Source: Parietichytrium sp. I65-24A (lineage: Eukaryota; Sar; Bigyra; Thraustochytrida; Thraustochytriidae). From it: a stretch of 64,000 nucleotides of DNA. Below, in pieces: positions 20,536 to 32,562 of this stretch (the stretch's first letter is position 1; every line of letters starts with the position of its first letter). The notes under the pieces are model-generated. The model saw only the letters and a program-made list of their open reading frames with translations, made no database searches and was not told the DNA's origin. Both the position numbers and the translations under genes were made by a program. The stretch spans positions 62,001-126,000 of the forward strand of contig BLSF01000058.1 in assembly GCA_012862575.1 (NCBI GenBank), in the 5' to 3' direction.

Positions 20536-22252
20536 GTCTTGATCAACTGTTCGACTTTTGCTGCGCCTGCGTCGTTCGAGTCGCTGTTCTGGTTTGTTGT
20601 CCGTACGATACGCCGACTCCGGGGTTTCCGGGACTGGTTGCAAAATCATGCGAAGCAGCGCCAAGTCTTGCGAGCCTCTTCAGTCCTTTCGTCTCTTGTT
20701 CGATGGAGAGGGACAAAGAGGGTGTGAGTGGGTTGCGCACTTGTTTGAAAATAGGGCCCTTTGACCTGCTCAATTCCAAAAAAAGCTGGCTGGGCTCCTT
20801 CGTCGTGCGACTTGAAGCAAGGCGGGACACGCTCAACACGCTAAGCTCGGCGGCTCGATCAAGCTCCTCAACAGATCCGCAGCAATTGAAATCATCCAGT
20901 GAGACCAAAGCGCGATCAACTCGTGCACTTACCACGTTCGGGTACTGCTATGCACAAATGCACAATGTACACGGAGTGGCTGACTGATTGCTTGATTAAC
21001 TGATTAATTGATGACCTAGCCAAACTTTGTTGGCAATGCACGGCCCTTGCCTCAACGCAACGTTTCAATTTATACCACACTGCTCTGAACTTTTGCTGAC
21101 ACGCTGTAAGGTCTCGCGAGCCTGTGCAAGCGTGGGAAAGTGCAGTCTTTCAGGGCTGTTGTGGAGCAAACGGGGTCAGGGAAACCAATCCACACTCGCG
21201 ATCCCGATAACACCCGAATCCCTTCCTTCCTCCTTTCCTTCCTCCTTTCCTTCCCTTCACAAGATCTCTCTTGCGTGGTTTCTGCTCGCTTCTGCTTTGC
21301 GGCCTAATCGGTGACTGAGACCCTGGGACCTCGGAAGGTGACTTGAGTCGTTCGTTGCCTGTGAGACGATCGAGGTCAAGTGCTGACCCTAGCACGTAGG
21401 CAGGGCCTGTCCAAACACCCGGAGGACAAGAGGATAGAGAGAGAGAGAGATACAGAGAGAGAGAGGAAGGTTGGTGCTGTACAGTAATGCCCTGCAACTC
21501 AGGATGATTTCCTGCAGTCTGCGATAGTCTGCGGTTGTGCGTGCGATTCGGACTGCCAATACTGTCAATAAGTGTGCGAGCACTGCCAGTGTCAAACGAC
21601 TTGGACTGGTGTGGGCCGAAAGTGTTTGGGAACTGTGCTCGTGCAGTGCGTGCCCCGTCCTACCATGCACCTATCCATCAGCACCTGCACTGCAACCAGG
21701 CATTTGCAACTAAAACTTGCGGCATTAAAACCCTTCCCATTCAACACCCTCCCTCCGCGCAGATTTGACACACGCAAAGCACTTGCTGCTAGATCTGCTC
21801 CATTCATTTCATTCTTTCCTTCTTTCTTTCTTTCCTTCTTTTCCTGAATTCTGACAGTGAATTATGCAAAAGGTTCCAGAACTCGAAAAGTTGGGATCAA
21901 TCTTCGCATGGGCTCTTCTCCTACGCTGTGCTCACTGTGAGTCAGTGCGTCCAAACTGTCCAAACGCTCTTTCTCTTTTTCTCTCTCTCTCTCTGTCACT
22001 GTCTCTGTCTCTGTCTCCGACGCAAGTTGTACTAGTTGACGTGAACAACCACCCGTGATGCGCACCGGCTCAGCGTTCAGAGATGTTTAGATTTTAGAGG
22101 GATGAAAAGTTGACTAAAAAATGAAAGGACAAGCTTCATAAATAGTGGAAACGAATGGATTTCACTGTCAATTTACTTGTTCAAGGAGTTCAAGGTTCAA
22201 CGAAGAGCGCTGCAGAACAGAATTCAGAATTCAGAAAAATGTAAAACACAGG

Positions 22253-22286
<34 letters not shown>

Positions 22287-25200
22287 CGGTGCATAGTCGA
22301 ATACGAAAAGCCGAAAAGTAAAATGCACTGCGAGTGACTTGCGAGTCATCAGTGGTGGGAGCTAGCTGCGTTAGTTGGTCAGCGCCGACGTCGCTGAGAG
22401 GAGGAGTGCTGAGGCGTGCATGCACTCATTCATCCATTCATTTCGTTTCATTCGATTAATTTTTTTTGATTGAACAACGTTCATTCATTCGCTTTTATTT
22501 CTAATTTAGTGTACACAAAAAGATAGCGTTGTTGTTCCAACTTGCAACCAACCAGAATCCCACACACAACCTACTCAGTTGGTACTTGCTTTCAGTAAGT
22601 CTATGGTTGACATTTTTGTATCAACACAAGAAATTGGCCAATTGATTCCCCACTGGTCCATCGGACTCACTGTCGATCATCCCGCTCCAGCAACACATAA
22701 GTAAAAAAGTTAAACCGTATGACTCATTAGTCAGAATCCTGAATATTCATCAATTCAAGGCTACTTCTGCCTTTTTTAGGGATGAAGAGACGAGATGAGT
22801 CTGAGAGAAAAGAGAATGAGTGGCCGAAAGCAAAAATTAATCAATCAGAACAGACATTCACAATTCACGTGAATGAATGAAATGAGTTTGAACATTATTA
22901 AGACTTTGAAGATTATCAAATTATCACACCACTGAAAAATCTCTTTAGAATCTTTCCACTCTTCTCCTCCTCGTCCGATTTCCTTCGCTGGCTTCGCTGG
23001 CTCTTCTTAGCACCTCATAGCGGCCAGCGGTAGCGACGGTACAGAGTACAGTGTGGATAGCCTGCATTCCGCCCGGCGGAAGGAGGAGGAGGAGGGGGAA
23101 AGGGAAGGAGCACTGGGAGGAGGGACGAGGAAAGGAAGGAGGAGGGAGAAGGGAAGAGGCAGAGGGGTGGGAGGAGGACGAATTGACAAGATTAGCGTTT
23201 AGTTTATGCAGGGTTAGTGCAGGTCTGTGTGTAGGAAGTAACAAGGAGTTGTAGATTGTTAAGGGCGCACCGTATAGATTGGCTTACCTCATCGGGTAGT
23301 GTACGGAGTAAGCAATCGAGTAACACGGAGCCTCGACTTTCGCATTTGATTCCATTTCGGAATTTCTTGACTGATTTTTCGAGCCTCTATGCATTCATAA
23401 AGCGACTATTTCCCATTGATAGAGGAAACGTAAACAAGCAAATGCATGCTTCTTTTACAGTTTTTCAATTTTAATAATTTTTACTTTCTGTCTGTTAAAA
23501 TTTACGGTTAAAAACTAAATGGCCATTTCGATCAGCGATTGTTTCGGATTGATTCGAGAGTATCTTGCCATTACTAGTACCAGTATACCTACAGTAATAT
23601 CTACTACCACCGCTTATATCAATCAAGGCCTATCAGGTACTTGATTCACTCTTCTCCCCTCTCATGCACGGATTACTGGGACACTATGCTAAACTATTAA
23701 GAGGACGGGAACGCCAGTGGGTCGGTAGTGCTTATGTAGTATGCACGGTAAGAGCTGCTCGCCGTGATGGTCGGAGGTCGTTGGAGATAGAAAGATTTCG
23801 GAAGGGAGATCTTTCTTTCTCCTCTTGGGAAGAGAGTCACAAGAGAAGAGCGAGCACACGAGTGAGCTTTCTCAACTCCCGGATTCAGAACTAACAGGAA
23901 TTTATTCATTGAAACAAAATCAATCTAAATTCTATTTTATTAAAAAACAAACAGACGCGACGCGACGTGACGTGACTGCTGTCACAGATTGTCACAGTCA
24001 ACGACTGTGACGTTGACGTGGATGAGTGCACGAGTCCCATCTTCTCATCGCACTTTCCAAACCATTCTCCTTTCTCTGTTCTTCCCTGCCCTGGAGGATC
24101 AGTCTTCAATGAACATATAAACTTGTGCGAATGATTCTTTTTCACTGTGGCGCACTCGACCATCACCACACAGACGCATGTGCTACATGCGAAATCATGC
24201 GAAACTCGGTCGACGAAGGAGGCCTGCCTATTGTACGAGTACCCACCCAGTGTTGAAAACTGAGTACTGAGTACTGAGTACTGGAAAGAAGACGACAACT
24301 GCGAATGATTACACAAACAAAGCAGGAAAAGTCAATGATCCTGAAATGAATTAATTATTCTGAATTCTGAATCCTGACTGTGAATGGATTGCGGCGGTAT
24401 TATGACAGTAAGTTAGTTACGCTCACAGTCAGCACGTGGGACTGACTCACAGAGTAGTAAATAGTGAATGGTGAATAGGAAAAAAGAAAGAAAGAAAGAA
24501 AGAAAGAAAGGTTGCAATGCATGCACGTCAAAGTCCGTTCATCTGGCGCCGCGCAAGAGGGATTTGGCTTTCTTTCCGAGCTGAAGAGTTGACTGTAAGG
24601 ACAAAGTTGGGAAAGCAGATATGCACTTTCCCCGCTGAAAGTACATCCGTGCATGCTTTTGCATGTTGGAGGCCAGGGAATTGACCACACCAAGCCAGTC
24701 AGCCGTCGATCGAAGGTGTCGATGGTATCGATGGCTGGTACTCTGAACCTGAAGGCAAACTGCGCTTCGATCTTAGTTTTCCTTCGTCGTTCATGTTCTC
24801 ACTGCGGCATTCGGAGCCATTCTCTTTCAAATCACACCAAAGCTTGGGGCACTCGGAAACGGAAAAGGTGCCTGAGGCCTTGAACTGCCAAGCAAGCCCG
24901 AGGTACGGAGTAATCCAACGGGACCGTGCCTGGTGGCTGAGACGAGCCCTGCGAAGGAACAACTCTCCAGCTGTCGATGAAACGATTATCATTACCAGTA
25001 TCATTCTAAAGATTTGAACAACAGCAACGCCAAGAATTGAAAAAATATAGAAGCGAGTCTAGAGGGGTAATGTTGCATTGCGTTGCGTTCGAACGTCGAC
25101 TTGAGAGAAGATGGAAGGCGTCATCTGAATTCTGAATTCTGATTCTGACTGTGTAAATGAACAACAACTCTATTCTGTTCTATTCGTCTTTTTCTTTCGT

Positions 25201-28173
25201 CATGAGTCTGACTGCGACCAAGTGATGGATAATGCTTGGTGCCGAGCCTTGCTTCTTCGCTCATGTTGGCGTCGAGGGTGCATGGAATGAATGCAAATAA
25301 ATGCACGTCCCTCCTCCGGAATCTACTACTTGGCTGGCACACGAGAGACTCACTGTGTCAGGCAGAGAGAGACTGACTCGTGGAATTTGGGCTCGAGAGC
25401 TCTTTCAAGAAACTCTAGAGCGTACCTACTCTCAAGAATTCGAGAAAGTGTTTTGTAATTGCAGTACTGAGTACCGGTACCGGTAACTTGTGAAAGAGGT
25501 GTCAACAACTTCAGATTTCGCCCACTTTCAAGCCCAGGTCCAATGGGTGGAAGAGAAATGCAGCCAGGCGCTGAATCGGCGATCGAGAGCAGTGAAAGAA
25601 TGAAAGAATGAAAGAAAGAAAGAAGGAATGAAAGGCGGTGTGATGGACGTGCTGCTGCACAACCTTTCGCTTGTCGTCCATCGACTCTCTGCAGCTTTTC
25701 GGAGAGGCTGTGCTTCCAGCATTCTCCAGAATTTGGAATTTACAGCAAGGAGCCCGAAAGTGCCGTGCATTGTCGTGGCGGCCGCATCGCAGTGAGCCCG
25801 GCTCGCTCAATCAAAACGGTTTACCGTTAGTATGGGGCAGGTACCAGTAGTTACTGCAGGGAGCAGGGAAGCCAGTAGCTTGCGCAGAAGAGCCACTTCT
25901 GTATGGCTTCATGACCCTCGCTGTGCGGGTGTCTCCAAGCTTCGCGAATCGTCCTCCACCTCTTTCTTTCACTGCTCTGCTAGTATGCAGCCGGTCCACA
26001 GGGAGCACTTTGGCATGCATGACGGCACCGCGACGCGAGATCTTTAGAAAGGTCGCACTTATTCGCACCCGCTCTTCCCTCGTTGCACGGTGCCTGTGTG
26101 GCCATGATTCAACCGAAAAGAGCGACAAGCGGCTGGATGAGGTTGTGAGAAGAAAAGCTCCAAGTTGAAGAGTTGTTGTGCGTATTTATCACAATGCGAT
26201 CTGGCAGATATGCTTGCGAACCGGGGCATGCCTTGATTGGCGATGACAACGGGAAGAGAAGATGCTTGGATTGGTCGCACGTTCTTAAATGACGGACATG
26301 CAAAAGGCATATGAGAGCGGTATTCACAGTCACGGCAAACGTATCAGGTACGCTTGTTTACTCACCTTCTGCCGTGTTCTTCTCATGAGACTGTTGGTGG
26401 AAAGTGCGCTCAACATTCCCGCTGCCGCTCAGAATCAAACAGGAAAGGCAGATTCGGAATTCGGTTGATGTGCCCAAAGGCCAAGACCTTCCGCTCCATT
26501 ACTCCGTTTCGCACGTCTTATCGTGAGGACAGGGGAAGGGGTTCACGGCACCGTGATATTATCCCGCATGGGGGTTGCTGCCCTCGGACATTTGACCGAC
26601 TCAATCAATAGTAGACTGGTGCTTGTGTTGAATGCGAAGTTTTCATTAATAGGATCCCTGAGAGCCTTTTTTGTTGGAGGAATCCTCCGAAACCCGTCAC
26701 AGCCCGTCCCTCTTCACCAAGCTTTCCAACTGATCGGCCCCATCGCCGCTAAATCTTACTAAAAGACAGAAAGCTTTGCCCAAGAGACCCAATGATATGT
26801 CATTAATCAATCTCAAACTGCCAGCCTGGCTCGCAAAAGTCCCGATTCCTCCTCCCCCACAATCCGAGGGAATGAGGGAATGCAAATGATCACACCAGGC
26901 AGCGCGCACAAAATCTTCCGGACTATTTCCCATTGTTGAATATGAACCGTAAAGTCCAGGATCTTGGCAGTGGACTTGACTGGGAATTCCGATAACCAAC
27001 CACCTTCTCGGAGCAACAGAGAATTCACTTTTACGCTAACGAAAGCTGTCAATTCCCAATTGGATCGACTAAAAAAAGGCTTTGTCGCTCGAAGAAACTC
27101 GACGCCGGTTCCGCTCCTCACACGCGCTCCGCCACTCTTGTTGCACATTTGGAACCCATATTCTTCGTTTATCATTCGTTATCTTTTAACCCAAGCAGAA
27201 CCCAGCATGATTCGGGAACCAAACCAACCACGAAAACGAACAAGAGAGTTCTCAGAACGATCCGGAATGCTTTAGTCAAAGCGCTACCAAACCATAGCAA
27301 CACCTCCACCATCCCCGATCACGCATTACACCAAACGCATAAACCACCCATAACCCTTCCTCGACTCGCCAAACACATAGCACATCATATGCGATCGCTA
27401 AGCCCTCCTCCCGAGTAGAACATAGCCATCGTTCCCATAGAACAAATCACCTGCAAGACGCAGGTAATCGCACGCTCAACAGATCTCTACAACATACTGT
27501 AGAAGCGCTGGGACGGGAATTAATTTCTATGAACTTTGTATGGCTTTGTAGTGCTTTGTATGGCTTTGTATGGCTTTGTATTGCTTTGGTCAGACTCAGA
27601 ACATCTCGAGTCTGAAATTTCTGAACAACGGCGAAGTGGAAAGAGCATCAGAACACATACGCAAGAGACGAGAGAGAGATTGAGAGATAGAGAGAGAAGA
27701 GCGGAGAACAGATAACAGAGAAAGGATTTCACGAGCACATTTTCGAAGCAAGTCGCGGTTCATTCAGTTTCATTCAGTTTGGTGTCTGTCGAAGAGCGTC
27801 GGAGCAAGCCGGACTTGCGCAAGTCCAACCGCCGGGAGGCGTCACGCGAAGGTGTGGCTGTGTTTTGGATTAATTTGCTGTTTTTGAATTCTCAGATTGC
27901 TTGGACGAGCAATATGCGGGTCTAAAGTGGCTGATCGCGCGCCGAGATGACCAGATTTTCGAACGTGGAGAACACAGACGATGATGTGATGACATTTTGG
28001 AAATCGTCTTTCTTTTAAAATACGTTTTGGAAGAAGTAGTTCAACAGCACAGCACGAAAAAGTAAGAAACTCGACCGAGTCTATAAGCAAAACAGAAGAA
28101 AAGAAAGAAAGAAAGAAAGAAAGAAAAAGACGCGAATCGCCACGAGAGTTTCACTCGAGTGATTGGGGCAAAG
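20536..28173. other. Gene-poor region (7.6 kb) rich in simple repeats
   Basis: No recognisable protein-coding gene was found on either strand; open frames are short and unrelated to known families. It holds CT/AG runs (21437-21465, 21960-22015, 22252-22285), GAAA/TTTC runs (21812-21845, 24479-24511, 25594-25633, 28095-28130), purine-rich DNA at 23078-23175, and a tatggctttg-type repeat at about 27538-27592. GAATTC-centred motifs lie at 21843, 22218, 24358 and 25123, and tactgag motifs near 24260-24285 and 25463-25485. Non-coding transcripts or multi-exon genes with tiny exons cannot be excluded. Confidence 0.45.
28095..28130 (+). repeat. GAAA microsatellite in the probable 5' leader of the GTPase gene
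   Basis: About seven GAAA units end 43 bp before the ATG at 28174. Similar GAAA or GGAA runs precede the TPR and Gln-rich genes, so this may be leader or promoter sequence. Confidence 0.7.
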
Positions 28174-30066
28174 ATGAAGCCCGCCAGGCCCCTGCCAGGC
28201 CAACCCATGCAGCTGCCTGCCGAAGTTGAGATGGGCAATCATGAGTACAAGTTGCAGCTCGCCAACACCCCTGAAGAGCGCATCCATCGACTTATTTCAC
28301 AGATGAAGTGGAGGCTCGCTGAAGGGAATGGCGAAGCAAAGTACTCTATTGGGGTTGAAGACAATGGCACCCCGCTCGGCATCTCCAAGCACGACCTGAA
28401 CAAATCGCTGAGCACACTAAAAAGAATGGCCAAGTCCTTGCATTGTTATGTGGCAAAGGTGGAGACTTTTCCAGGAATTCAGCCCAAGTCGAGGACTGCC
28501 CTCGTCACTATACGCTCGAACCCAGTAGATCGCATCCCCGACGAAGTGAGGGTGATTACAATCGGTGAGTCTGGATCCGGCAAGTCGAGTCTTATAGGCG
28601 TGCTCAAAGCAGGCGAGCCCGATGATGGCAGTGGCTCGGCGAGGCTGCAAGTACTCCAGCATCAGCACGAGATGGAACAAGGCCTAACGACGAGTACGCC
28701 GAGCCAGAACATCTGGTTTGATCGAGATGGAAACCCGGATGTTGACGAACAAGACGTCCCTGTGGGTATTTTCACAGACCAAAGCACGACGCGGTCAAAG
28801 GTGCAAGCGTACTCCCGTATTGTCACCATCATCGACGCTGCAGGTCATGCGCGATTCGTCAAATCAGCCTTCTATGGGCTGATGGCCCTTCACCCAAACC
28901 TTGCCATCATGGTCATCGAGGCGCCAGTGCTCGACAAGTCAGGGTCTCCAGAAGACTTGGCAGCAGCAATTCCCATGAGCACCAACCTTTTGCATGTTTG
29001 CAAGGCGTTGCAACTCCCTTTCGCAGTGGTGATCTCGAAAGCTGATCTCGTGGAGCGTTTTGACATGGACCAAGCGCGCTGCAAGGTCCGAGACTTTTTA
29101 CGGTTCCTATCGGCCACGAATCTGTCCGACACTGAGCCAGTTATTATGGTCTCGTCGAGTGTCACCCTGGAGGGGATCCCCGAAATCACCGAGTTCTTGG
29201 CGAGTGTGCCTATCTCACAAGCTCCTGCACATACAGGTCCATTGAAAAAATCCGACGTGTGTATGTTCGTTCGCGAAGCATTCTACATCATCGGGTTTGA
29301 TGGCGCGATTCTTGGCGGAATACCTACTTCGGGGACCATTCGACTAGGTGATAAACTCAAGCTTGGCCCCGACGAAGAAGGAAATTTTCACTTTGTGTCA
29401 GTGGAGAGCATTCGAACAGCCTACGGTTTGAGCCTTTCCTCCATCGAGAGTGGACACATTGCCACCATCGGTGTTCGCTTGCTGTACGGGGACTGTGAGG
29501 ATTGCGATAAGCTTCATCGAGAAGATGCTTCCTCCACTTCGTCAAGTTCTGTAGGAGAGTCCGACAGTGACGTTGAGAATCAGACGAACGACAGCCTTGA
29601 GGCATTCACGAGCGCTTCGCAAAATGCAGAGCCATTGCAGGTTGATAATGTATTGAGCGCTGTTCGCGGCGCTCGCCGAGAGCACTCTCAATCGTTTGCA
29701 ACAGAGCAAGAGGTTTTTCGCCACATGGTACGAAGGGGCACCTGCCTTCTGTCTGCAGACTTTGGCAATGCGGTTGGCCGACAGCTCATCACCTTCAAAG
29801 TCAAAGTTTGGCTCAGCTTCATTGCCGATAAAGTTGCTGTACTGGACCCTGGGTTGGAGCTCCATCTGGACAAGAGCTATCTGTTTGTCATTCGCTGCGG
29901 CCCTGTGAAGCGCAGATCGCGTCTAGTTCACGCCTCAGCTTCTGATTCCACTGTGACATTGGAGTGCATCGACAATCCAGAGTACCTGTTTGATGGCGCG
30001 CACGCTATACTTCAGCACTCATTGCTCGTTGCTGTGGCCTCTGTTGCGCGAGAAGGGTCGGATTAG
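28174..30066 (+). CDS. GTPBP1/GTPBP2-like translational GTPase
   Basis: The protein is 630 residues from the ATG at 28174; a GTG 15 bp upstream is not used. The region before the G domain (EERIHRLISQMKWRLAEGNGEAKYSIGVEDNG) resembles the GTPBP1/2 N-terminal domain. The G1 loop G-E-S-G-S-G-K-S-S lies at about residue 131, the G3 D-A-A-G-H at about 221, and the G4 S-K-A-D at about 288-291 in place of the usual T/N-K-x-D. The rest matches an EF-Tu-like beta-barrel architecture, interrupted at about residues 440-510 by a Ser/Asp/Glu-rich insert. GTPBP1 and GTPBP2 are eEF1A/Hbs1 relatives linked to ribosome rescue and mRNA decay; a role here is inferred from family only. The stop converges on the coiled-coil gene, 478 bp away. 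Confidence 0.88.
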   Translation: MKPARPLPGQPMQLPAEVEMGNHEYKLQLANTPEERIHRLISQMKWRLAEGNGEAKYSIGVEDNGTPLGISKHDLNKSLSTLKRMAKSLHCYVAKVETFPGIQPKSRTALVTIRSNPVDRIPDEVRVITIGESGSGKSSLIGVLKAGEPDDGSGSARLQVLQHQHEMEQGLTTSTPSQNIWFDRDGNPDVDEQDVPVGIFTDQSTTRSKVQAYSRIVTIIDAAGHARFVKSAFYGLMALHPNLAIMVIEAPVLDKSGSPEDLAAAIPMSTNLLHVCKALQLPFAVVISKADLVERFDMDQARCKVRDFLRFLSATNLSDTEPVIMVSSSVTLEGIPEITEFLASVPISQAPAHTGPLKKSDVCMFVREAFYIIGFDGAILGGIPTSGTIRLGDKLKLGPDEEGNFHFVSVESIRTAYGLSLSSIESGHIATIGVRLLYGDCEDCDKLHREDASSTSSSSVGESDSDVENQTNDSLEAFTSASQNAEPLQVDNVLSAVRGARREHSQSFATEQEVFRHMVRRGTCLLSADFGNAVGRQLITFKVKVWLSFIADKVAVLDPGLELHLDKSYLFVIRCGPVKRRSRLVHASASDSTVTLECIDNPEYLFDGAHAILQHSLLVAVASVAREGSD

Positions 30067-30544
30067 ACAATTATCTTGGCTAAATCGGAAATAGATTGTT
30101 CTTTCGTAGTTGACAGAAACATTATTCGTAACAACGTCGAGAGACGTGGATGTTCAAAGCCATTCACGCGCCGTTGACTGTTCCTCCAAAAGGTTGTCCT
30201 GCCTAATCTCTGTATTCTCAGACGACGATGAGAGTATATGGAATTCGTCAAGCCTGAGTACTTGTTCGATGGAGCACAAATCAGTGCATCACGGACCTTT
30301 TCTCCCCTCAAACCCATCAAGAATCTCAGGACCTCAGCACTAGCTTTATTAAAAGGAATTTTGCTTCTGCTCAAGTCCACTACATCTATTATCTTACAAA
30401 TTCGTATCAATGCATGACTTTTTAATTAGAAACACCCCAAATACAGGAGGGAGCATGACCTGTGCAAACAGTTCAAGCCTTTAAGAAAAATATGCACCAG
30501 CTTCGGTGTTATACAAATGGAGCTTGTAGATCGTGTGTCCGAAT
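30067..30544. other. Convergent 3' intergenic region after the GTPase gene
   Basis: This 478-bp stretch lies between two converging stops. It includes a stretch (about 30241-30300) that looks like a diverged echo of the GTPase 3' coding end: aagcctgagtacttgttcgatgg resembles the sequence coding PEYLFDG at 29978-29998. This hints at a small decayed duplication. Nothing else was recognised. Confidence 0.4.
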
Positions 30545-31120
30545 TTAATTTACCTGGTTCCCAATAGTATCGAGTCGATCTCGAACATTTTGAACCTCCT
30601 CCTGTAGTTTTGCTTTCCGAACTACTCCCAACACAGATTCTGCGTGCTTGCGAATGGCCAATAGGTTATCATACTCAGAGCTACCTGCACGGAAGCTGTG
30701 CTCATTCACGCGCTTAACCTGATCTTGCATTCTTGCGATGACAGCGCTTGCGACCGTGTACTTTCGTAGACTGTTGTCAATGACAAAATCCACCTCCTCA
30801 ACTTTCTTCTTGGCATCTCGAACAGTCTTCACGAGGTCTCGCTGGGACTTTCTCATGTGCAAAACTTGGCCACTTAAGCTATCCAGCGACCCGCGCCGCA
30901 AGGCTTCTGCGCCATCCTTCATCATCTGCTCAAAGACGGCTTCCTCATCGCCGGTGTCTTCAGGCGCCCCTCGGAGCTCCGCATCCGCGACGACTTGCTC
31001 GACCTCCTCGCTCTCAACGCGCTCGTGATCAATCGCCCTCAAACCCTTCACCGCCCTTGCAGATGTAGGTGACTTGGGTGATAGCGGCGCAGAGAGCCCT
31101 GTTACTTGAAGCTGGTTCAT
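30545..31120 (-). CDS. Small coiled-coil protein of unrecognised family
   Basis: The protein is 191 residues from the ATG at 31120; the frame extends six codons further to a GTG. The N-terminal 40 residues are Ser/Pro-rich and probably disordered. Residues about 45-75 are acidic. From about residue 85 to the end the sequence is strongly helical with heptad-like spacing of Leu, Val and Ile (for example VLHMRKSQRDLVKTVRDAKK and VIARMQDQVKRVNEH), consistent with a coiled-coil subunit of a small complex. The size and layout recall BLOC-1/BORC-type subunits, but no diagnostic motif was found, so this is only a suggestion. It is divergent from the three-exon membrane protein gene. Confidence 0.65.
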   Translation of the reverse strand: MNQLQVTGLSAPLSPKSPTSARAVKGLRAIDHERVESEEVEQVVADAELRGAPEDTGDEEAVFEQMMKDGAEALRRGSLDSLSGQVLHMRKSQRDLVKTVRDAKKKVEEVDFVIDNSLRKYTVASAVIARMQDQVKRVNEHSFRAGSSEYDNLLAIRKHAESVLGVVRKAKLQEEVQNVRDRLDTIGNQVN

Positions 31121-32562
31121 TGTGCTCGCGCTTTTCACGCCTTGAACTCGCAGTGGATCGCGCGCTTGACGCTCGGCCGACGTCCTTTCGTCTCTTCAAG
31201 CCCCGGTCGGCCAGTAATCACACATGCCACGCGGCCTAAAAGCAGACAAACGCAATTCCACAAAAACAATCTCTCTTTACCGGTACTCTTCCGGCCGGGA
31301 GGTTCGGTCAATGAACGCCAGACCGCCAGATACAGCACCGACACAGACTTGCGACAACGGTGCTCTTTCTGAATTGATTCTGAAAATAAAAGAAAGAAGC
31401 GGACGAGTGTAACGCGAACGATCAGGAGGAGGAGAGGCCAGAGGAATATCGTCTGCTCAATCGATGCTCTGACTGCAAGGAAACCGCAGGAAACCGAATG
31501 GTTGTCGCTGCACCTCCGAAATGCGAAGGACTTGAAGCCAGCAATCCAACTCACAAAGTCCACGCTTTTGCCAATACAAATCAGCAGTAAAACAGAAGGA
31601 CAAAATTCTTCGGAATGGAAAGAATGGAATGTCTCTCGTCGCTTCGGAAGTGGCACTTTTGGCACTTTGTGCTCCGCAGTGCTACTGAGAGGAGTAGCCA
31701 TCCTTACGCCAGGTATCCGTTACGATACTTGGCAACTTGAACCTGAGCCTGACTGAGCCTGAGCTGCGCTTGAATTGAGTAATAATGGAAGCTAGTTCGT
31801 GGAAATTCTTCAAGTGAGCTGGCATGACGAATTCAATTGCAGAGTGGGCTGGGGTGATCGACCACTTTGACATCAACATTGCAAGTAAACTTGGACGTAG
31901 CCGTGCTTCACATGTTCATATTCACATTCACAGTCAGTGAAGGAGGAAAAGTTGGTTGTTTTTGGCATGTGAATTGTAGCTTTGGGAAAGTGAGTAAATG
32001 AGGCGAATACGGTTTCATCGTCGGCCAAGATGGGCTGTTCGGCCTTTCGCGCTCATTTCGGAGCTTGGGTTGGCATTGGCACTTGTGGGGAATGTATTTC
32101 TCCATTGCGTGCGCAGTTTCTTTCGAATTCTAAAATCTAAATCCTGAATTCTGAACCCTGAACTCTGAATTGTGGCGCAGTGTACTCACAGTCAGTACCA
32201 ATTCACAGTCGACAGCAATTTTAGGTATCTAGTAGAGGGTGTGGCTCACGGGAAACCATTTGACCGAGAGAGGGATTTCTGCAGTTGGCAAATTGATCGA
32301 ATCACGGCTCCTTTACATCCGCTCCGTTGCGACTGTCAGAATTTCTTTTGGGCAGCACTTTGCAAACAGTAGAGTAGTTACTTCTCGTAACAATTTGGAG
32401 GAAGCTCAGGAGGCGGGAGCTACAAGTCTTTGTTGTCAAATGGTCTGTGGTTGTTTACTAAGTGTCGCGCTGAGACCAATTTAACATTTTCTTCGCGACC
32501 ACGCCTGAGGCAGGCAGGCCTTCGCTGGGCAGGGCCTTGTGCGCTTGGACAAGGCTGTGGCG
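31121..32562. other. Divergent intergenic region, coiled-coil gene to membrane protein gene
   Basis: This 1.4-kb region must carry both promoters. It contains a ttcaca-type repeat (31915-31940), GAATTC-centred motifs at 32142-32169 and the motif gtgtactcacagtcagtac at about 32182-32200. No coding region was recognised. Confidence 0.45.

Noticed and set aside
20536-20664. N-terminal extension of tetraspanin copy 2
   Set aside because: It begins at TTG (or an ATG at 20649), is hydrophilic, and has no counterpart in the paralogue, which aligns from the ATG at 20535.
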